A DNA stretch of 64,000 nt from Hypericum androsaemum. Its lineage: Eukaryota; Streptophyta; Magnoliopsida; Malpighiales; Hypericaceae. The position numbers and the translations under genes are program-made. How positions within the stretch are numbered: the first letter of the stretch is position 1; each line of letters begins with the position of its first letter. Shown here in pieces: positions 33,612-46,312 of this stretch. The DNA lies in the NCBI GenBank assembly GCA_963995505.1, contig OZ023193.1:4610521-4674520 (forward strand), read 5' to 3'. Below the pieces are notes generated by a model. The model worked only from the letters and a program-made list of their open reading frames with translations, did not search any database and was not told the DNA's origin.

Positions 33612-34552
33612 ATGGAGGCAAGAATCTGTTGTTTAGTAGTGCTGATGCTGCAAATGGTATGCTTGGTTTCTGCAACGAGCAGAGATCTTGCAGCTAATGA
33701 TGATGTTGGAGGAGTTAATCTTCCAGGTTAGTCACTTGACCACTTCTTCCATTTGAATTTTTAGATGCTTCAAGTCCAATAGTTTGTAATGATTATACCT
33801 ATAATTATTTTCTGCCTGTTGTTCCTAAGTTCAATATCTTGTCATGAGGTTGACAAGAATTACCTGTCTCTAGCATCCTCTCTCCCAAATTACCAAGTTC
33901 AATATTTTTCTGCCTGTTTTTAGACTTTTTCATGAACAAAAAGTTGAAGGGATGCAAATTTTCTTGAGGAATTCTTGAGTTAAACCTCATCAATGAGGAA
34001 AATATTATTAGAAGAATCACACGAATATCAGTAGTACATTCTCTTTTGAGCTGAACTCACCTAATTACATATTCTCATGCAAACAACATAACCAATCCAT
34101 GCCCTCCAAAATTGTTTATGCTTCTCACAAATTTAGTTTCCATCCTAAACTTAACATGCTTAATCAATTCACAGGGACAGAACCCTTATTTACAGAGGCT
34201 CATTTTGGCTCCCACCTAAGCTCAAGCCAGGTACTTGCCACTCAATTTGGTGCAATACCAAACCAAAAATGTTCTAACAATAATTATGCTCAATGTCCTC
34301 TCTCTCTCGCTCTCTCGCTCTCTCTCTCTCGCCACCTTGAAGGGAGGAACAGCAGCAAATCTAAGAGGGTTGGAGGGAATAGGTTCCAGCCCACCAAGCT
34401 GTGAGGACAAGTGCTATGGCTGCAGCCCATGTCAGGCAATTCAAGTGCCCACCACCACCAGAAAAGCCCAAGCCCACTTGAGCATTAACTATGCTAATTA
34501 CGAGCCCGAGCGGTGGAAATGCAAGTGCGGCCCTTTCTTTTATAGCCCATGA
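33612..34552 (+). CDS. EPIDERMAL PATTERNING FACTOR-like (EPFL) secreted peptide precursor
   Basis: Exons are 33612-33726, 34175-34230 and 34343-34552 (GT-AG; phases 1 and 0), giving 126 aa. A hydrophobic signal peptide (CCLVVLMLQMVCLVSATS) is followed by a pro-region. The C-terminal mature peptide starts near GIGSSPPSCEDKCYGC and ends WKCKCGPFFYSP. It has six cysteines in the C-x3-C-x2-C-x2-C...C-x-C arrangement and the AIQVPT motif. EPFL peptides are apoplastic ligands of ERECTA-family receptor kinases controlling stomatal patterning, stem or organ growth. The AIQVPT wording and loop suggest the EPFL1/2/3 side of the family, which is my inference. Intron 2 ends in a long CT-rich tract (34298-34330) next to the acceptor AAG. 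Confidence 0.9.
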
Positions 34553-35286
34553 AACATTGCCTATTTTTTTAAACTTGACTCGAATGTCGATTTATGAATG
34601 AAAAAAATAATATTGAAAGAGTTATTCATAAATAGAAATCAACATTGTTTTGACTTCAATATGAGAAGTTAACCAACAAAAATTGGATCTACAATTTTAT
34701 ATTTTTGGCGGAAAGGTATATACTTGCTATTGTCGAAGTCCACGAGGCATTTATAATATTATTATATTTAATGTGGAGTACTAATACAAAGATTAGAAAG
34801 ATTAACTTTTATAGTTAAGATAAAATAGTCTTCTAATTTAACATTACTCAACTCTTAATTAATATTGCCAAGACAACTTAGGCTCTCAACAATAAAAACA
34901 GACAGCAATGCAAAATAAGGAACCTAGATTGTATGATCCATACTTTATTAATCAAGAAAAGAAGAGAGATTTTATATGAATAGAATTTGTACTTTTCTAA
35001 TATCTAAATATAATTCGGAACTACAACTTAAAATCCATATTCCATCCTTTGCGACATGAGACATTGAGACATACTTCGAAGTTCCAAAACATAAATAGTC
35101 GGTTCAATGAGATCGAATAATTTACTACGATCATAAATCCATAATCCATCTTTTGCGGTTTTTTGATCGTTTTTCGCTTCTACCCGTACCATTCTATGGA
35201 CTACAGATTCGTTTTCATCTTCTGTCTGAGGGTATCTTAATATAGGATTTGCACTGACCTTTCAAAAAAAATCAAATATCCTTTTC
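34553..35286. other. AT-rich intergenic DNA downstream of EPFL
   Basis: No gene, tRNA or clear repeat is visible. It should contain the EPFL 3' UTR. Confidence 0.45.
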
Positions 35287-35395
35287 TAGGGGTGAGCATT
35301 CGGTATATACCGATCCTGAATACCGAAAAATACCGAATACAGAATAACAAAAAAACTCGATACCGATCCCGAACCGAAATAATTTCGGTATATAC

Positions 35396-35685
35396 TATTA
35401 CGAAAATATGGACTTTACTATATATGAGCAAAGCCCAACTAAGCAAGCCCACGAAGGAATAGAGCACCACCCCTGAATATTCCTTTGTTCCTTTTGTAAA
35501 TAGATGGACACTTGTATATATATTAGCTTTATTGGTAACTGTAGAGATACAAGTGAATATACAAGCTGAGAAATGGATATTTTTCCTCTCACGACCATTT
35601 TCCCTAGTTCTTATCCAAATTAATTTCCATCTTCTCCTTTGATTTATCTTCTCCTTCGATCTACCTTCTTCTTCCAAAATTAACA
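35396..35685 (+). repeat. 5' LTR of the young copia element
   Basis: 290 bp, identical by reading to 40553-40842. It is followed directly by the primer-binding site complementary to initiator-Met tRNA. Confidence 0.95.
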
Positions 35686-35772
35686 TGGTATCAGAGCTTT
35701 ACATCTAGCTCTTATTTTCTTCCCTCTTCAAGCTCCGTCCTCCTAACCTAAGTGGGACGAATTTTTGCCACC

Positions 35773-38700
35773 ATGGATCAACAAGCTACTGGAGAAGTTC
35801 CGTCTGGGTCTGCAACGCCTGGATCTGCAATGCCCAGACTATCTAATGTGACACAGAACCAAGTTTTAGAGGTACAAGTTTCTCCTCTTTACCTTCATCC
35901 AAGTGAAAACCCTGCTATTGCTCTTGTGTCTCCACTCTTGGAAGGTAGTGGTAATTTCCATGCTTGGAGTAGAGATATGAGGTTTGCACTTAGATCTAAG
36001 AACAAGCTAGGATTTATTGATGGCACTACTGTGATGCCTGCTCTTGATGATCCTCAATATGCTAATTGGGAACGATGTAACACCATGATAGTGAGTTGGA
36101 TTTTGAGATCCGTTGAACCCGAGATTCACCAGAGTTTATTGTATTTTGAGAATGTATCTGATGTCTGGAAGGACCTTTGTGATCGATTTGGGAGAGGAGA
36201 TGCTGTTCGAATTGCAGGTATCCAACGAGAAATTCACTCTCTAAGTCAAGGTGCTCGTACTGTCAATGCTTATTTCACTCATTTTAGGAATTTGTGGGAT
36301 CAACTGACCCAATTTCGCCCCATTCCTCGTTGCAAGTGTAACCCTCTTGTTGATTGCAACAATTGTGAACTATATCGAGTGGTTACTCAATATAGAGAAA
36401 ATGACCAGATCATTGTGTTCCTACAAGGGTTGAGTGATAGCTATGCGGCCACCAGGCAACAAATCCTTTTGATGGATCCAATGCCTCCGATCAGTAGGGT
36501 GCTCTATCTGGTACAACAGCAAGAGAGGCAGATTTCCCTTGACTCTTCATGCACTATGCATACTTCTCCTATATCATATGCTGCTAACAATATTTCTTCT
36601 ATAGAAAATGCAGCTGATGGGTCCAATTTTGTTGGACAAGTCTCTGGTTATAGAAGGCATTGGGATAATACCAAGAAACCTCAGTGCACTTTCTGCAATG
36701 GTGTTGGTCACACCATTGATAAGTGTTTCAAGAAACACGGATATCCTCCGAACTGGAGATTCAGGACCCAGAATCAATCTAACTCTGTTCAACCTGGCCA
36801 AGTTAGTGGCTATCAGAATGTCAATCGATATCAGCATTCTGTTGCTCCCCGGGCGCACGCAGTGGAATCTCGAAACTTGGCTGATGAACTAAGTCGCTTG
36901 TGTTTGTCTGCAGATCAATACAATGGTCTGCTCTCTATAGTGCAGAATGCTGCTCCTTCTAACAGTGTTCATGTGCCTTCTCCCGTTGCAAACATTGCAT
37001 CTGCAACAGCCCTTTTGTCTGATTCTCAATCATCTTCATTTCCTAATCATTTCATGCCTATGGCAGGTAATCACATTTCTCATTTTTCTTTGTCCTCTCA
37101 GTCTAATCTTCGTGGTAAGTGGATACTAGATTCAGGTGCTACAGATCATATCACTAGTTCTCTTGATTCATTTCTCACCTTTTCTCCTCTGTCTCATGTT
37201 CATATTGGATTGCCAAATGGACACTTCGCACCAGCTACACACATAGGAAGAGTCCAGTTGAATTCACAACTATTACTTGTTGATGTTCTTTATGTTCCTT
37301 CTTTTAGTTTCAACTTAATTTCCATTAGTAAGCTGCTTAGAACCCGAGCATTATCATTGCATTTTAAAGCTGCTTCATGTCTTATACAGGACCCTCACAC
37401 TTTGAGAATGATTGGTAATGCCAAGGAAGAAAATGGGCTATACGTTATCGAAGCTGAGCATCCAGCGACATCTCTCCTTGGTCCACACCCTTCAGCAAAT
37501 ACACTTCATCTTATACGTAACCAATTTGATCTTTGGCATACCCGTTTAGGACACCTTCCAGCAGCTAAGTTACAGGTTCTGCAGCATGTTTATCCTTCCA
37601 TTTCCTCCAAATTGGATTCTCACTGTGAGATCTGTCATATGTCTAGACATCGTAGATTACCTTTCCCTAATAGCTCTTCTATAGCTATCAGTTCTTTTGA
37701 CTTAATACATGTTGATGTATGGGGCAAGTTTCACTTACCTTCCTATGATGGTTTCCAATTCTTCTTGACAGTACTAGATGACTTTACTAGAACTACTTGG
37801 GTGTTTTTGATGAAATCTAAGGCTGAAGTAGCTCAATATCTGAATTCTTTTCATGAATATGTTTTGACACAATTTAACAAGCGCATTAAGACAATTCGTA
37901 CAGATCAAGGTACCGAGTTCATTTTGAAATAATTTTTCCAACAAAAGGGCATCATACATGAACGTAGTTGCATATATACTCCCCAACAAAATGGTAGAGT
38001 AGAAAGAAAACATCAGCATTTGTTAAATGTAGCTCGAGCATTGCTAATTCATTCGCATTTACCCCTAATATTCTGGAGTGATTGTGTACTCCATGCTACA
38101 TATTTGATCAATAGAACACCATCATCTGTTTTGAACAATAAAATGCCATTTGAAGTTTTATACAACAAACCACCCAAGTTAGGACACTTACGGGTCTTTG
38201 GTTGCTTGTGTTATGCATCTACAATAGCACAATGTCGAACAAAGTTTGATCCAAGATCAAAGCAATATGTCTTTCTAGGCATACCTTTTGGGGTAAAAGG
38301 ATACAAACTCTATGATTTACAAAGTCATAGAGTTGTACTGTCAAGAGATGTGGTCTTCCATGAAGACATTTTTCCTTTCCAGAACAGTCACCTATATGAC
38401 CCATCCATTTACATACCTTATGATCCTAGTTCAATCTCTTTACCACTCACAACTCCCTTGACTGAGGACATTACAGAGCCATTCCACACTTCTCCACATC
38501 CTGTAGATACTTCTATCTCTCCTACACAGTCCCCTCCTACAGACAATTCTGCAATTTCCTCTTCCCAGCCTAGTTCTGCAGATATATCAGTCCTCCCTGT
38601 TACATTAGCCGACCAGCCAGTTAGAGACATTGATAATGAGATGATTACTGCTTCGGATGCTCAGCTTCGACCCTCTAGGGTCAAAAGGGTCCCGAAACAT

Positions 38701-40545
38701 ATTGAAGATTACATATGTAATCTAATACCCGGGCTTGCCAATCATCCTCCAAGTACTGACAGGTCTTCTCCTTACCCTCTATCCTCTTATTTTTCTTTAA
38801 CTCATTTATCTGCATCTCATAAAGCATTTAGTATCTCATTACTTAGAACATATGAGCCTACCACATATAGTGATGCTTCTGGCCATGAACACTGGATCCA
38901 AGCTATGGATAATGAATTGAAGGCATTGGAGGACAATAACACATGGGACTTAGTTCGATTACCCAAAGGAAAGAAATCCATTGGCTGCAAATGGGTTTAC
39001 AAGGTGAAATACAATGCGGATGGTTCCATTGAAAGACATAAAGCTCGCCTTGTTGCTAAGGGATACACACAAGCATTTGGAATTGATTTCCTAGATACTT
39101 TTTCTCCCGTGGCAAAGCTTACGACAGTCAGATTGCTACTAGCACTAGCAGTTAGCAAGAATTGGCAACTCATTCAACTTGATGTTAACAATGCATTCTT
39201 AAATGGTGAGCTAGAAGAAGAAGTTTATATGCGGATGCCACCAGGATTATCCGTTTCCGCTACTGATAAAGGGAAAGTCTGCCGTCTCAAGAAGTCATTA
39301 TACGGTTTAAAGCAAGCTAGCAGGCAATGGTTTGCCAAATTAACAAATGCTTTGTTGCAGGCAGGCTTTATCCAATCCAAATCTGATTATTCTTTATTTA
39401 CGAAATCTACTGATGAATACTACATTGCAGTACTGGTATATGTTGATGATATTGTGCTCACAGGAAATAATCCATCTGCCATCAACAACATCAAGTCTTA
39501 CTTGCATAATCAGTTCAAGCTTAAGGATCTTGGTCCTCTTAAATACTTCTTAGGATTGGAAGTAGCTCGACGAGCAGATTGTTTGCATCTTAGTCAGAAG
39601 AAATATACCTTACAACTCTTGACAGATACTGGCTACATGGAATGCAAACCAGTGGCTACACCTATGGATTATAATGTTCGCTTAAAGCTCACTGATGGAG
39701 TTCCTCTTTCACACACCCCTAGAGCTGCTGCGGCTGCTGCTTCTTTTGATCATTCTGCTACACCTGAAGATCCATATGATCATTCGGTTACCTCTTCTGA
39801 TGAATTATTCTTTGCAGATCATGATGAAGATGATAACTCCTTATCTCCTGAATGTCCAGCAACATCTTCAACCTACCGCCAGCTAGTTGGACGATTACTT
39901 TATCTTACAAATACGAGACCTGACATCAGTTTTTCTGTCCAGCAGTTGAGCCAATTCATGTCTGCTCCCACTGATCTTCATCTTCAAGCAGCCTATAGAG
40001 TTCTACGATATCTCAAAGGGCATCCAGGTTTTGGCCTCTCTTTTCCAGTTGACTCTGACTTGAAGCTTAAGGCTTATTGTGATAGTGATTGGGCTACATG
40101 TCGTGACACTCGCCGATCAATCACTGGTTACACGGTGTTCTTTGGTTCTGCACTTGTCTCATGGAAATCAAAGAAGCAGAGCACTGTATCATTGTCTTCA
40201 TCAGAGGCGGAATATCGAGCCTTATCTTCTGTTACCAAGGAATTACAATGGCTGAAATATCTCCTTGATGATCTTCAAATTCCATCTCAAGGGCCAAGTT
40301 TGGTGTTCTGTGACAATCAATCTGCTATCTATATTGCGGAAAATCCGGTCTTCCACGAACGTACGAAACATATAGAAATTGATTGCCATTTTGTTCGCGA
40401 GAAGATTCAGACTAGATTGCTCAAACTGTTTCATGTCCGAAGTGAAGTCCAACCAGCCGATTTGTTGACCAAGTCCCTGCTCAATCATCGCCATTACTTC
40501 TTGTTATCCAAGCTAGGAATGTGTGATATACACCTTCCTGCTTGA
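35773..40545 (+). CDS. Copia Gag-Pol polyprotein with one premature TAA
   Basis: The start is ATG 35773 in a strong context (GCCACCATGG). One frame of 1,590 codons covers gag (HAWSRDMRFALRSKNKLGFI), a CCHC knuckle (CTFCNGVGHTIDKC, from residue 305) and protease WILDSGATDHI (Asp about 453). The pre-integrase LWHTRLGHLP, integrase (DLIHVDVWGKF, LDDFTRTTWVF, TIRTDQGTEF, TPQQNGRVERKH) and RT (KWVYKVKYNADGS, YVDDIVLTG at about 1,223-1,231) follow. RNase H (YCDSDWATCRDTRRSITGY, SSSEAEYRAL, CDNQSAIYIAENP) ends the protein. The only defect is TAA at 37930-37932 (codon 720), in the integrase between its second and third catalytic residues. The frame resumes at once. Unless read through, this copy makes only Gag, protease and a partial integrase. 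Confidence 0.94.
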
Positions 40546-40552
40546 GGGGGCG

Positions 40553-40842
40553 TATTACGAAAATATGGACTTTACTATATATGAGCAAAGCCCAACTAAG
40601 CAAGCCCACGAAGGAATAGAGCACCACCCCTGAATATTCCTTTGTTCCTTTTGTAAATAGATGGACACTTGTATATATATTAGCTTTATTGGTAACTGTA
40701 GAGATACAAGTGAATATACAAGCTGAGAAATGGATATTTTTCCTCTCACGACCATTTTCCCTAGTTCTTATCCAAATTAATTTCCATCTTCTCCTTTGAT
40801 TTATCTTCTCCTTCGATCTACCTTCTTCTTCCAAAATTAACA
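40553..40842 (+). repeat. 3' LTR of the young copia element
   Basis: 290 bp, identical by reading to the 5' LTR; preceded by the polypurine tract and followed by target duplication TATAC. Confidence 0.95.
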
Positions 40843-41663
40843 TATACCGAATACCAAATTAAAATTTCGGTATTATACCGAAAATACCAAATTTCCCATA
40901 AAAAATTGAATCGAGAGCAACACCAAAGCCAAATTACAGTTGATGAACACCAAACACCCATCTACCAAACTGAATCATAGGCAGAAACTAGGACACTAAA
41001 GCCAAATTAGTAGTAAGAGATAACAACCCAAAAGATTTTAGATTTAACAAACTCTAATTTGAAAAACCCCCAAATTGGAAACCCTAATTTATTTAGAATA
41101 GATACTGAGACTTTGGAGAGAGGTGGGGGCGTCCACGTCGGTGGTAGTGGCGGCGTTGGGTGGTGGGGGCATCCACGTCGGTGGTGGCGGTCACCTCGGG
41201 TGGTGGTGGTGGTCGATGTGAGAGATCCAAATCTCTGGAGTCTTTTTTGGAGAGAGATTAAGAGAAGAGAGAGATTAAGAGGAGAGAGACGAGAGCCACG
41301 AAAGTGGTTTTAGAATGAATGGGAAAGTAGTTTATATAATAGGTAAAATTTCAGTTTAGTACTTCGGTATTTATCGATATTTTGGTATTATTTCGGTATA
41401 TACCAAAATTATACCGAATACCGAATTTCACTGAAATTTCTCAAAATTCGATACCGAATTAAATCTCGAATACTGAAATACCGATCCCGAAATCCCGAAT
41501 ACCAAAAAAATATCAAAAATCCCGAATATCGAATACTGTTTGCACACCCTGTCAAAGACAAACGGAAAAGGCTTTTCTTCTTCCCTCCCTCCCTCCTCGC
41601 AGCTTCTAACTACCAATCAGTTGCAAGTTCACAACTTCCAATTCCTTGCTTCTCTCTCCTTCA

Positions 41664-43622
41664 ATGGCTTCATCCTACGTAAGTCCTTCTCCTTTCCTCT
41701 CTCTTTAGAGTTCGATCTCTCTTGGTGTTCACCTTTTCTGGAATATCCCTTCTTTGGCGGGTGTGGGTGGGGTTCGGGTTGGGTCTCGCCAGATCCCGAT
41801 CCGACCAATACGCACCGTTTAGGCGCTGTTTGGATGCCAATCGTTAATGGGTCTATCCCAAAATCTGAACTTTATTAGGAACTTAGATTGGGTCTAGGGA
41901 GTAGCTGTACGGAGCAGTTAGCCCGTTGATTTGGGGGTTGATCTGATGAGATGGAAGGGCAAGAATGTGGCATTGTGATGCCGGGGTAGTGGATGGATTC
42001 GGCGTTTTGGGTTCGGGTTTGTGATTCGATTGTTTCGTGCAATGGTGAGTGGTTTACGTAATGGTTTGGTTTTGTGTTGGACAGGATTCGTGCCCTTCGC
42101 TTAAGAACATCCTTCTGTTGGACTCCGAAGGGAAGCGTGTGGCTGTTAAGTACTACTCCGATGATTGGCCTACCAATAACTCCAAGTTAGCGTTCGAGAA
42201 GACCTTGTTTGCCAAGACCATGAAGTCAAATGCTCGCACTGAAGGTTTGTGGCGTGCATTCCCTTGTCTCCTCTAGATTAAGGCTTGGTGTTGCTCAAAG
42301 GAAACAATAGATTGAGGTCTGGTATTACGTATGATCTACTATGCCAAGTTGTTCATTTCTGTTAGCGTGATTGTATCAATCGCAAAGCAAAGTTGTTGCA
42401 CCTCTCGGCTGAAGAATAAGAATGCTAGCAGACTTGGCTAGATTTTTCTTGAGTGGTAGTATTTGGATACCTCTTTGTGGGAGGCTTTTTGATAGCTGGA
42501 AGTCTGGAACTGTTCCTGTAAAAATCGAGCTCGGAAATTTGCCTGTTCCTTTTTAAGTTCAGATGAATCTGGTATATCCAGGTATTGTATGCCCTTTGAT
42601 TCATTTCCTTATTGGATGCAGCTGAGATCACAATGTTTGACAGCAACATCGTGATCTACAAATTTGTCCAGGATCTCCACTTCTTCGTGACAGGTGGTGA
42701 AGATGAGAATGAACTTGTCTTAGCCGCGGTTCTACAAGGTTTCTTTGATTCTGTTTCCCTTCTTTTAAGGTATTGTGGTCGTAATCCTGTCCTTTGACAG
42801 TGCCGTAGCTGGTTCTTATTACTAAAGTAATGGCTTGTCCATGTCTTCCTTGTAGGGGTAATGTGGACAAAAGGGAGGCTCTTGAGAACTTGGATCTGAT
42901 TTTCTTGTGCCTTGATGAGATTGTTGAGAGAGGGTATGTCATCACTTTGAAAATACACAACTTTTAGGCAGTTAAGCATGGTTTTTAAAGACGCAGTCCG
43001 ATCGGTTGGATCGTGAATCGGACACAAGAGCGGGTCTTTTTAGGCTTTTGACCGGGGTCTATACTAACCGGACCAAATCTGGTCAGACCGGTCGATTTTG
43101 AGGTCCACCCTGACCGGTCGAACCTGGTTAGTACAAAAATGGGCGAAATTAATTTTTTTGGTAGTTTTCGAGGAAAAAAAAGTTGATTTGACAAGTTTAT
43201 AGAGTAATAAATAAATAAATAAGTAGATTTATAGAGTGGAGAGATAAAAAATTAAGTCTACTTTTTTTATGGAAAATAAGTCTATTTTAACCTACATAGC
43301 GCGTTCAAGCTGCCTTTGCAGATGCCATTTACCGCGTTCCCTACAATGTAGATGTACAGTTCTGGTATGCCATTCAAGATGCCGTTATAGATGCCATTGA
43401 AGATATAAATGCCATTGAAGATCCCATTGAAGATTCCTTATATGTCCTTCTAAATCAAGATAAAATTAAAGTGGCCATTAAATTTGCCATTAAATATACC
43501 ATTGACCTTCCCGTTGTCGATCTCTTTGAAGACATTGTAGATTTCTGGTATTTCATTAAAAATGCCAGTGGAGAGATAAAAAATTAAGTCTACTTTTTTT
43601 ATGGAAAATAAGTCTATTTTAA

Positions 43623-43677
<55 letters not shown>

Positions 43678-44594
43678 TATTTAAAATATAAAAATATATG
43701 TTTGGTCTGATCGGTGATCCGACCGGCCGACTCAGAAAATGGTAGAAATTTCGGGTCGTAACTCCGGGCCGGGTTTTAAAACCATGCAGTTAAGCCAATT
43801 TTCTTTTCCCGAATTGGTGATTAGGCATTGGGTATGGTAAGAAACTAGACGGAATATGGAAGTAGTCATCAGATGAGCCGCAAGTTTGATAGCTTAAATG
43901 TTTCTGACACCATGGGCATAATACCGTGCAGACTGCGGAGAAAATGAATTTTCCACATTAAGCATGCAACAGACTTTTTTGCACATGACATGTTCCTGTG
44001 TATTGTTGTTTCTGTAGGCAAGTGAGTAACATCATGGGTTGTAGAGTTTTCGCAAGTTTTCATTGATCCCCGTCATGGTTGAATATCAATCAATATCCAG
44101 CTAGAGCCTCTGATTGTAGGAGAGATAACCACTTGTGTTTTCTACACGAGTCAGAAGCAAGTTTATTTTTCTCTTTGCTTGGAGTATGTAGCCAGCCAGT
44201 ATCATGCTCCAAAACCGCTGGCTCTCGTCGCTTTTTGGTTCATTTGGGGTGCTCAATAGATCTTATGCTGCTCTTTTCTTTCGCAGCATGATTCTTGAAA
44301 CGGATGCCAACATCATCGCCGGAAAGGTGGCCGTGCACAGCATGGATCCCAGTGCTCCTTTATCTGAGCAGGTTAGTTCTTTTTTCCCTGATCATACCTG
44401 GTTCACCAAAACGGGAGACGTTTCCACTTAAAACCCGCTTGGTTCTACGTATATGCTCTTCTTTCGCAATCTTTTTACTTCATTTCATTGTACCACAAGC
44501 CCGTGACTTCCAATGCTCCTCTCTTCTCCTGCAGACGATTGGTCAAGCATTGGCCACCGCCCGCGAACATCTGACAAGAACCCTTTTCCAATGA
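41664..44594 (+). CDS. Coatomer subunit zeta (zeta-COP), six exons
   Basis: Exons are 41664-41678 (only 15 nt, MASSY), 42085-42244, 42622-42769, 42856-42933, 44287-44371 and 44535-44594. All have GT-AG borders and the product is 181 aa. Diagnostic wording: [91 protein letters not shown] and [13 protein letters not shown]. Zeta-COP is the small longin-fold subunit of the COPI F-subcomplex, which coats Golgi-to-ER and intra-Golgi vesicles. The length matches the family (about 177-182 aa). Intron 4 is long because it hosts a transposon insertion (42977-43796). The coding frame is intact. Confidence 0.95.
42977..43796. mobile_element. hAT-like insertion in COPZ intron 4
   Basis: Ends are the inverted pair CATGGTTTTTAAAG and TTTTAAAACCATG. 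They are flanked by the perfect 8-bp duplication CAGTTAAG (42969-42976 and 43797-43804), the hAT signature. Internally a block beginning AAATTAAGTCTACTTTTTTT is present twice (about 43248 and 43580), bracketing a repetitive open stretch. A (TA)n microsatellite covers 43625-43673. Subterminal regions carry inverted GACCGG/CCGGTC words. There is no transposase. Confidence 0.8.
43625..43673. repeat. (TA)n microsatellite
   Basis: About 24 uninterrupted TA units inside the hAT-like insertion in COPZ intron 4; likely length-polymorphic. Confidence 0.95.
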
Positions 44595-46312
44595 GTGTCC
44601 TTCTGCAGCAGCAGAGATGGGAAATTCTTTCTGTCAATCTTTTCCTATATTCTTTTGTCCCAGCGATTTGCTCATCGAATCCCTATTAACAGATGACAAT
44701 TTTTGTGTGTACGAATGTTAGTTGTTTCTCTACCAATGTCTCTTTAACCGTATTCCTCGAGGGTTGGCTGATAATGAAAGGCTTTTGGTTTCTGCAATTC
44801 TATGATGTTCATCGGCCAAAGTCTGTACGAGCTTTGATTTAGCCAACCTAATATGATACGGTTGTGCGAGTAACAACGAGTCACGTAATCGACTCGTTCT
44901 GATACCATGTTAAAAAACTCTTAAGACGTGGATTAAAAGACAACATACATCAATGCTCAAAGGCTTTAAATTCCTACCATATTCACCATCTTTTTGCACG
45001 GTCGAATGTTGTTGTCCCACACTTAGAAAACAAAAGTAACAACTGGCATATCTGTCAGACGAAAAGCAATTAGTAAAAGATTGTTCTAATTCGATTTGGA
45101 ACCTAACTAACAACCGACATGCCGCTCATACGAGAAAGTCAATTAAGGAATGATTGTTTTAATTTGCTTCGAAATATAGGAACATTGTCATTACTTTTGG
45201 AAAAAAATATTAACAACTGACATGGAAATCTTTGGTTGAAACAACACCACATATTATGATTTTAATCGGTTTAAAATTCTGTTATATTGTATAATATATT
45301 GAATTTGTCTCCTATTTGGTATGTATTGGAATACTTTAACTTTTGCTTGGATTGTCAATAGTAGTATAGGCAAAAATTTAGGTTTGAGGCAAAACTTTGT
45401 CTATGATCTATGTATGTCATGTATCTCCTCCACATATTATAGCGATAATCACCTTGGTCATGTGGATATAAGTCCTTCGATCGAACTACGTATATCGTGT
45501 GTCATCTATTCTTCCTATCTCTATTATTATTTGTTGCGAGTATTCTAAACATTTGTGTTTATGTTGCTGCTTCTAACTTCATATAGGATAAGGAAACCAA
45601 CAATTCAATAATTTCCGAGGAGGAACCCCACACATTGCCCCCATAATTAATTATACGACTACTAGTGAATAAATCGGTCACCATCTTAATAAATTTATTT
45701 TTTTCCAATTTGGAGAACATCAAAAGTCGTGATCAACTAATATGGCTAAGCAAAGTACAAGTTCCATTTATGGAAGTGTGGCTCTCGTTTTTAATAAAGC
45801 AATCACAAATTCAACGAATGTACGCAACTAAAACAGCGTCACATGCCATTATCAATAATCACGGAAGGGGTAACTTAGTTAACGGATCATATGTTATCGG
45901 GTTTTGGATTACAACTTTACGAATGAAGCAGATATTATTAAATTTTAAATATGGATTAAAACACGAGCAAATCAGTATGACTTTAAAGTTTCGAATTTGA
46001 GTTATTTATAATTTTGTTATAATTCAAAGCTCTACTCGACTCGAAATAGACTATTATCACTTAAGGAGTGTCCGAATACGAACCAGGAGGAACGAGTAGC
46101 ATGACAACACGTAACCTAAATCTCTCTCCCTATAAGTAGTTATTACTTAACATAGTTAAATATTGTGAGGTACTTGAAAATTAGAGTTCCGTGTTGCACA
46201 TGTTGTTTTGTTGCATAAGAAACATGCACATATATTAAACAACACTGTTACTTGATAGGAACACTGTTACTTGATAGGAACACTGTTACCATCTTGTATT
46301 GAAATATTTATC
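44595..46312. other. Intergenic DNA after COPZ
   Basis: The first ~230 bp should be the COPZ 3' UTR. At 44899-44915 the minus strand reads TTAACATGGTATCAGAA, the junction of a copia LTR end and its primer-binding site, so a decayed LTR fragment may extend rightward from there. A 22-bp unit (AACACTGTTACTTGATAGG) is repeated about three times at 46240-46292. No gene is seen. Confidence 0.5.

Larger units (their letters stand above)
35396..40842 (+). mobile_element. Complete young Ty1/copia retrotransposon
   Basis: The 5,447-bp element has 290-bp LTRs, a primer-binding site TGGTATCAGAGCTT (35686-35699), one gag-pol frame, and a polypurine tract TTGAGGGGGCG (40542-40552). The 5-bp target duplication TATAC is perfect (35391-35395, 40843-40847). 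By eye the two LTRs are identical over all 290 bases, so insertion is recent. The LTR starts TATTACG, not TG, and ends AACA, a non-canonical TA...CA end supported by both copies and the TSD. A TATATATG promoter-like motif lies near the start of the LTR and TATATATATT further in. Confidence 0.95.
35287..41551. mobile_element. Palindromic hAT-like repeat, split by the copia element
   Basis: The outer parts (35287-35395 and 40843-41551) are one older repeat. Its left end is TAGGGGTGAGCATTCGGTAT and its right end GTTTGCACACCCTG, an imperfect inverted pair. Both ends are rich in inverted GGTATATACCGAA-type words. The middle (about 41100-41230) is G-rich with GGTGGTGG runs. I see no convincing 8-bp target duplication, so the hAT assignment is tentative. 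The copia insertion at 35396 duplicated TATAC from this repeat. Confidence 0.55.

Noticed and set aside
35237..35686. Minus-strand 149-aa frame, partly repeated at 40481-40843
   Set aside because: It is the antisense of the copia LTR and of flanking repeat DNA; identical copies at both LTRs explain it.
42628..43027. Minus-strand frames of 110 and 123 aa in COPZ
   Set aside because: They are antisense to confirmed zeta-COP exons and have no family motifs.
44899..45240. Possible copia solo LTR starting at the TTAACATGGTATCAGAA junction
   Set aside because: Only the inner LTR end and PBS are visible; I could not find the outer end or a TSD, so it is mentioned as a remnant only.
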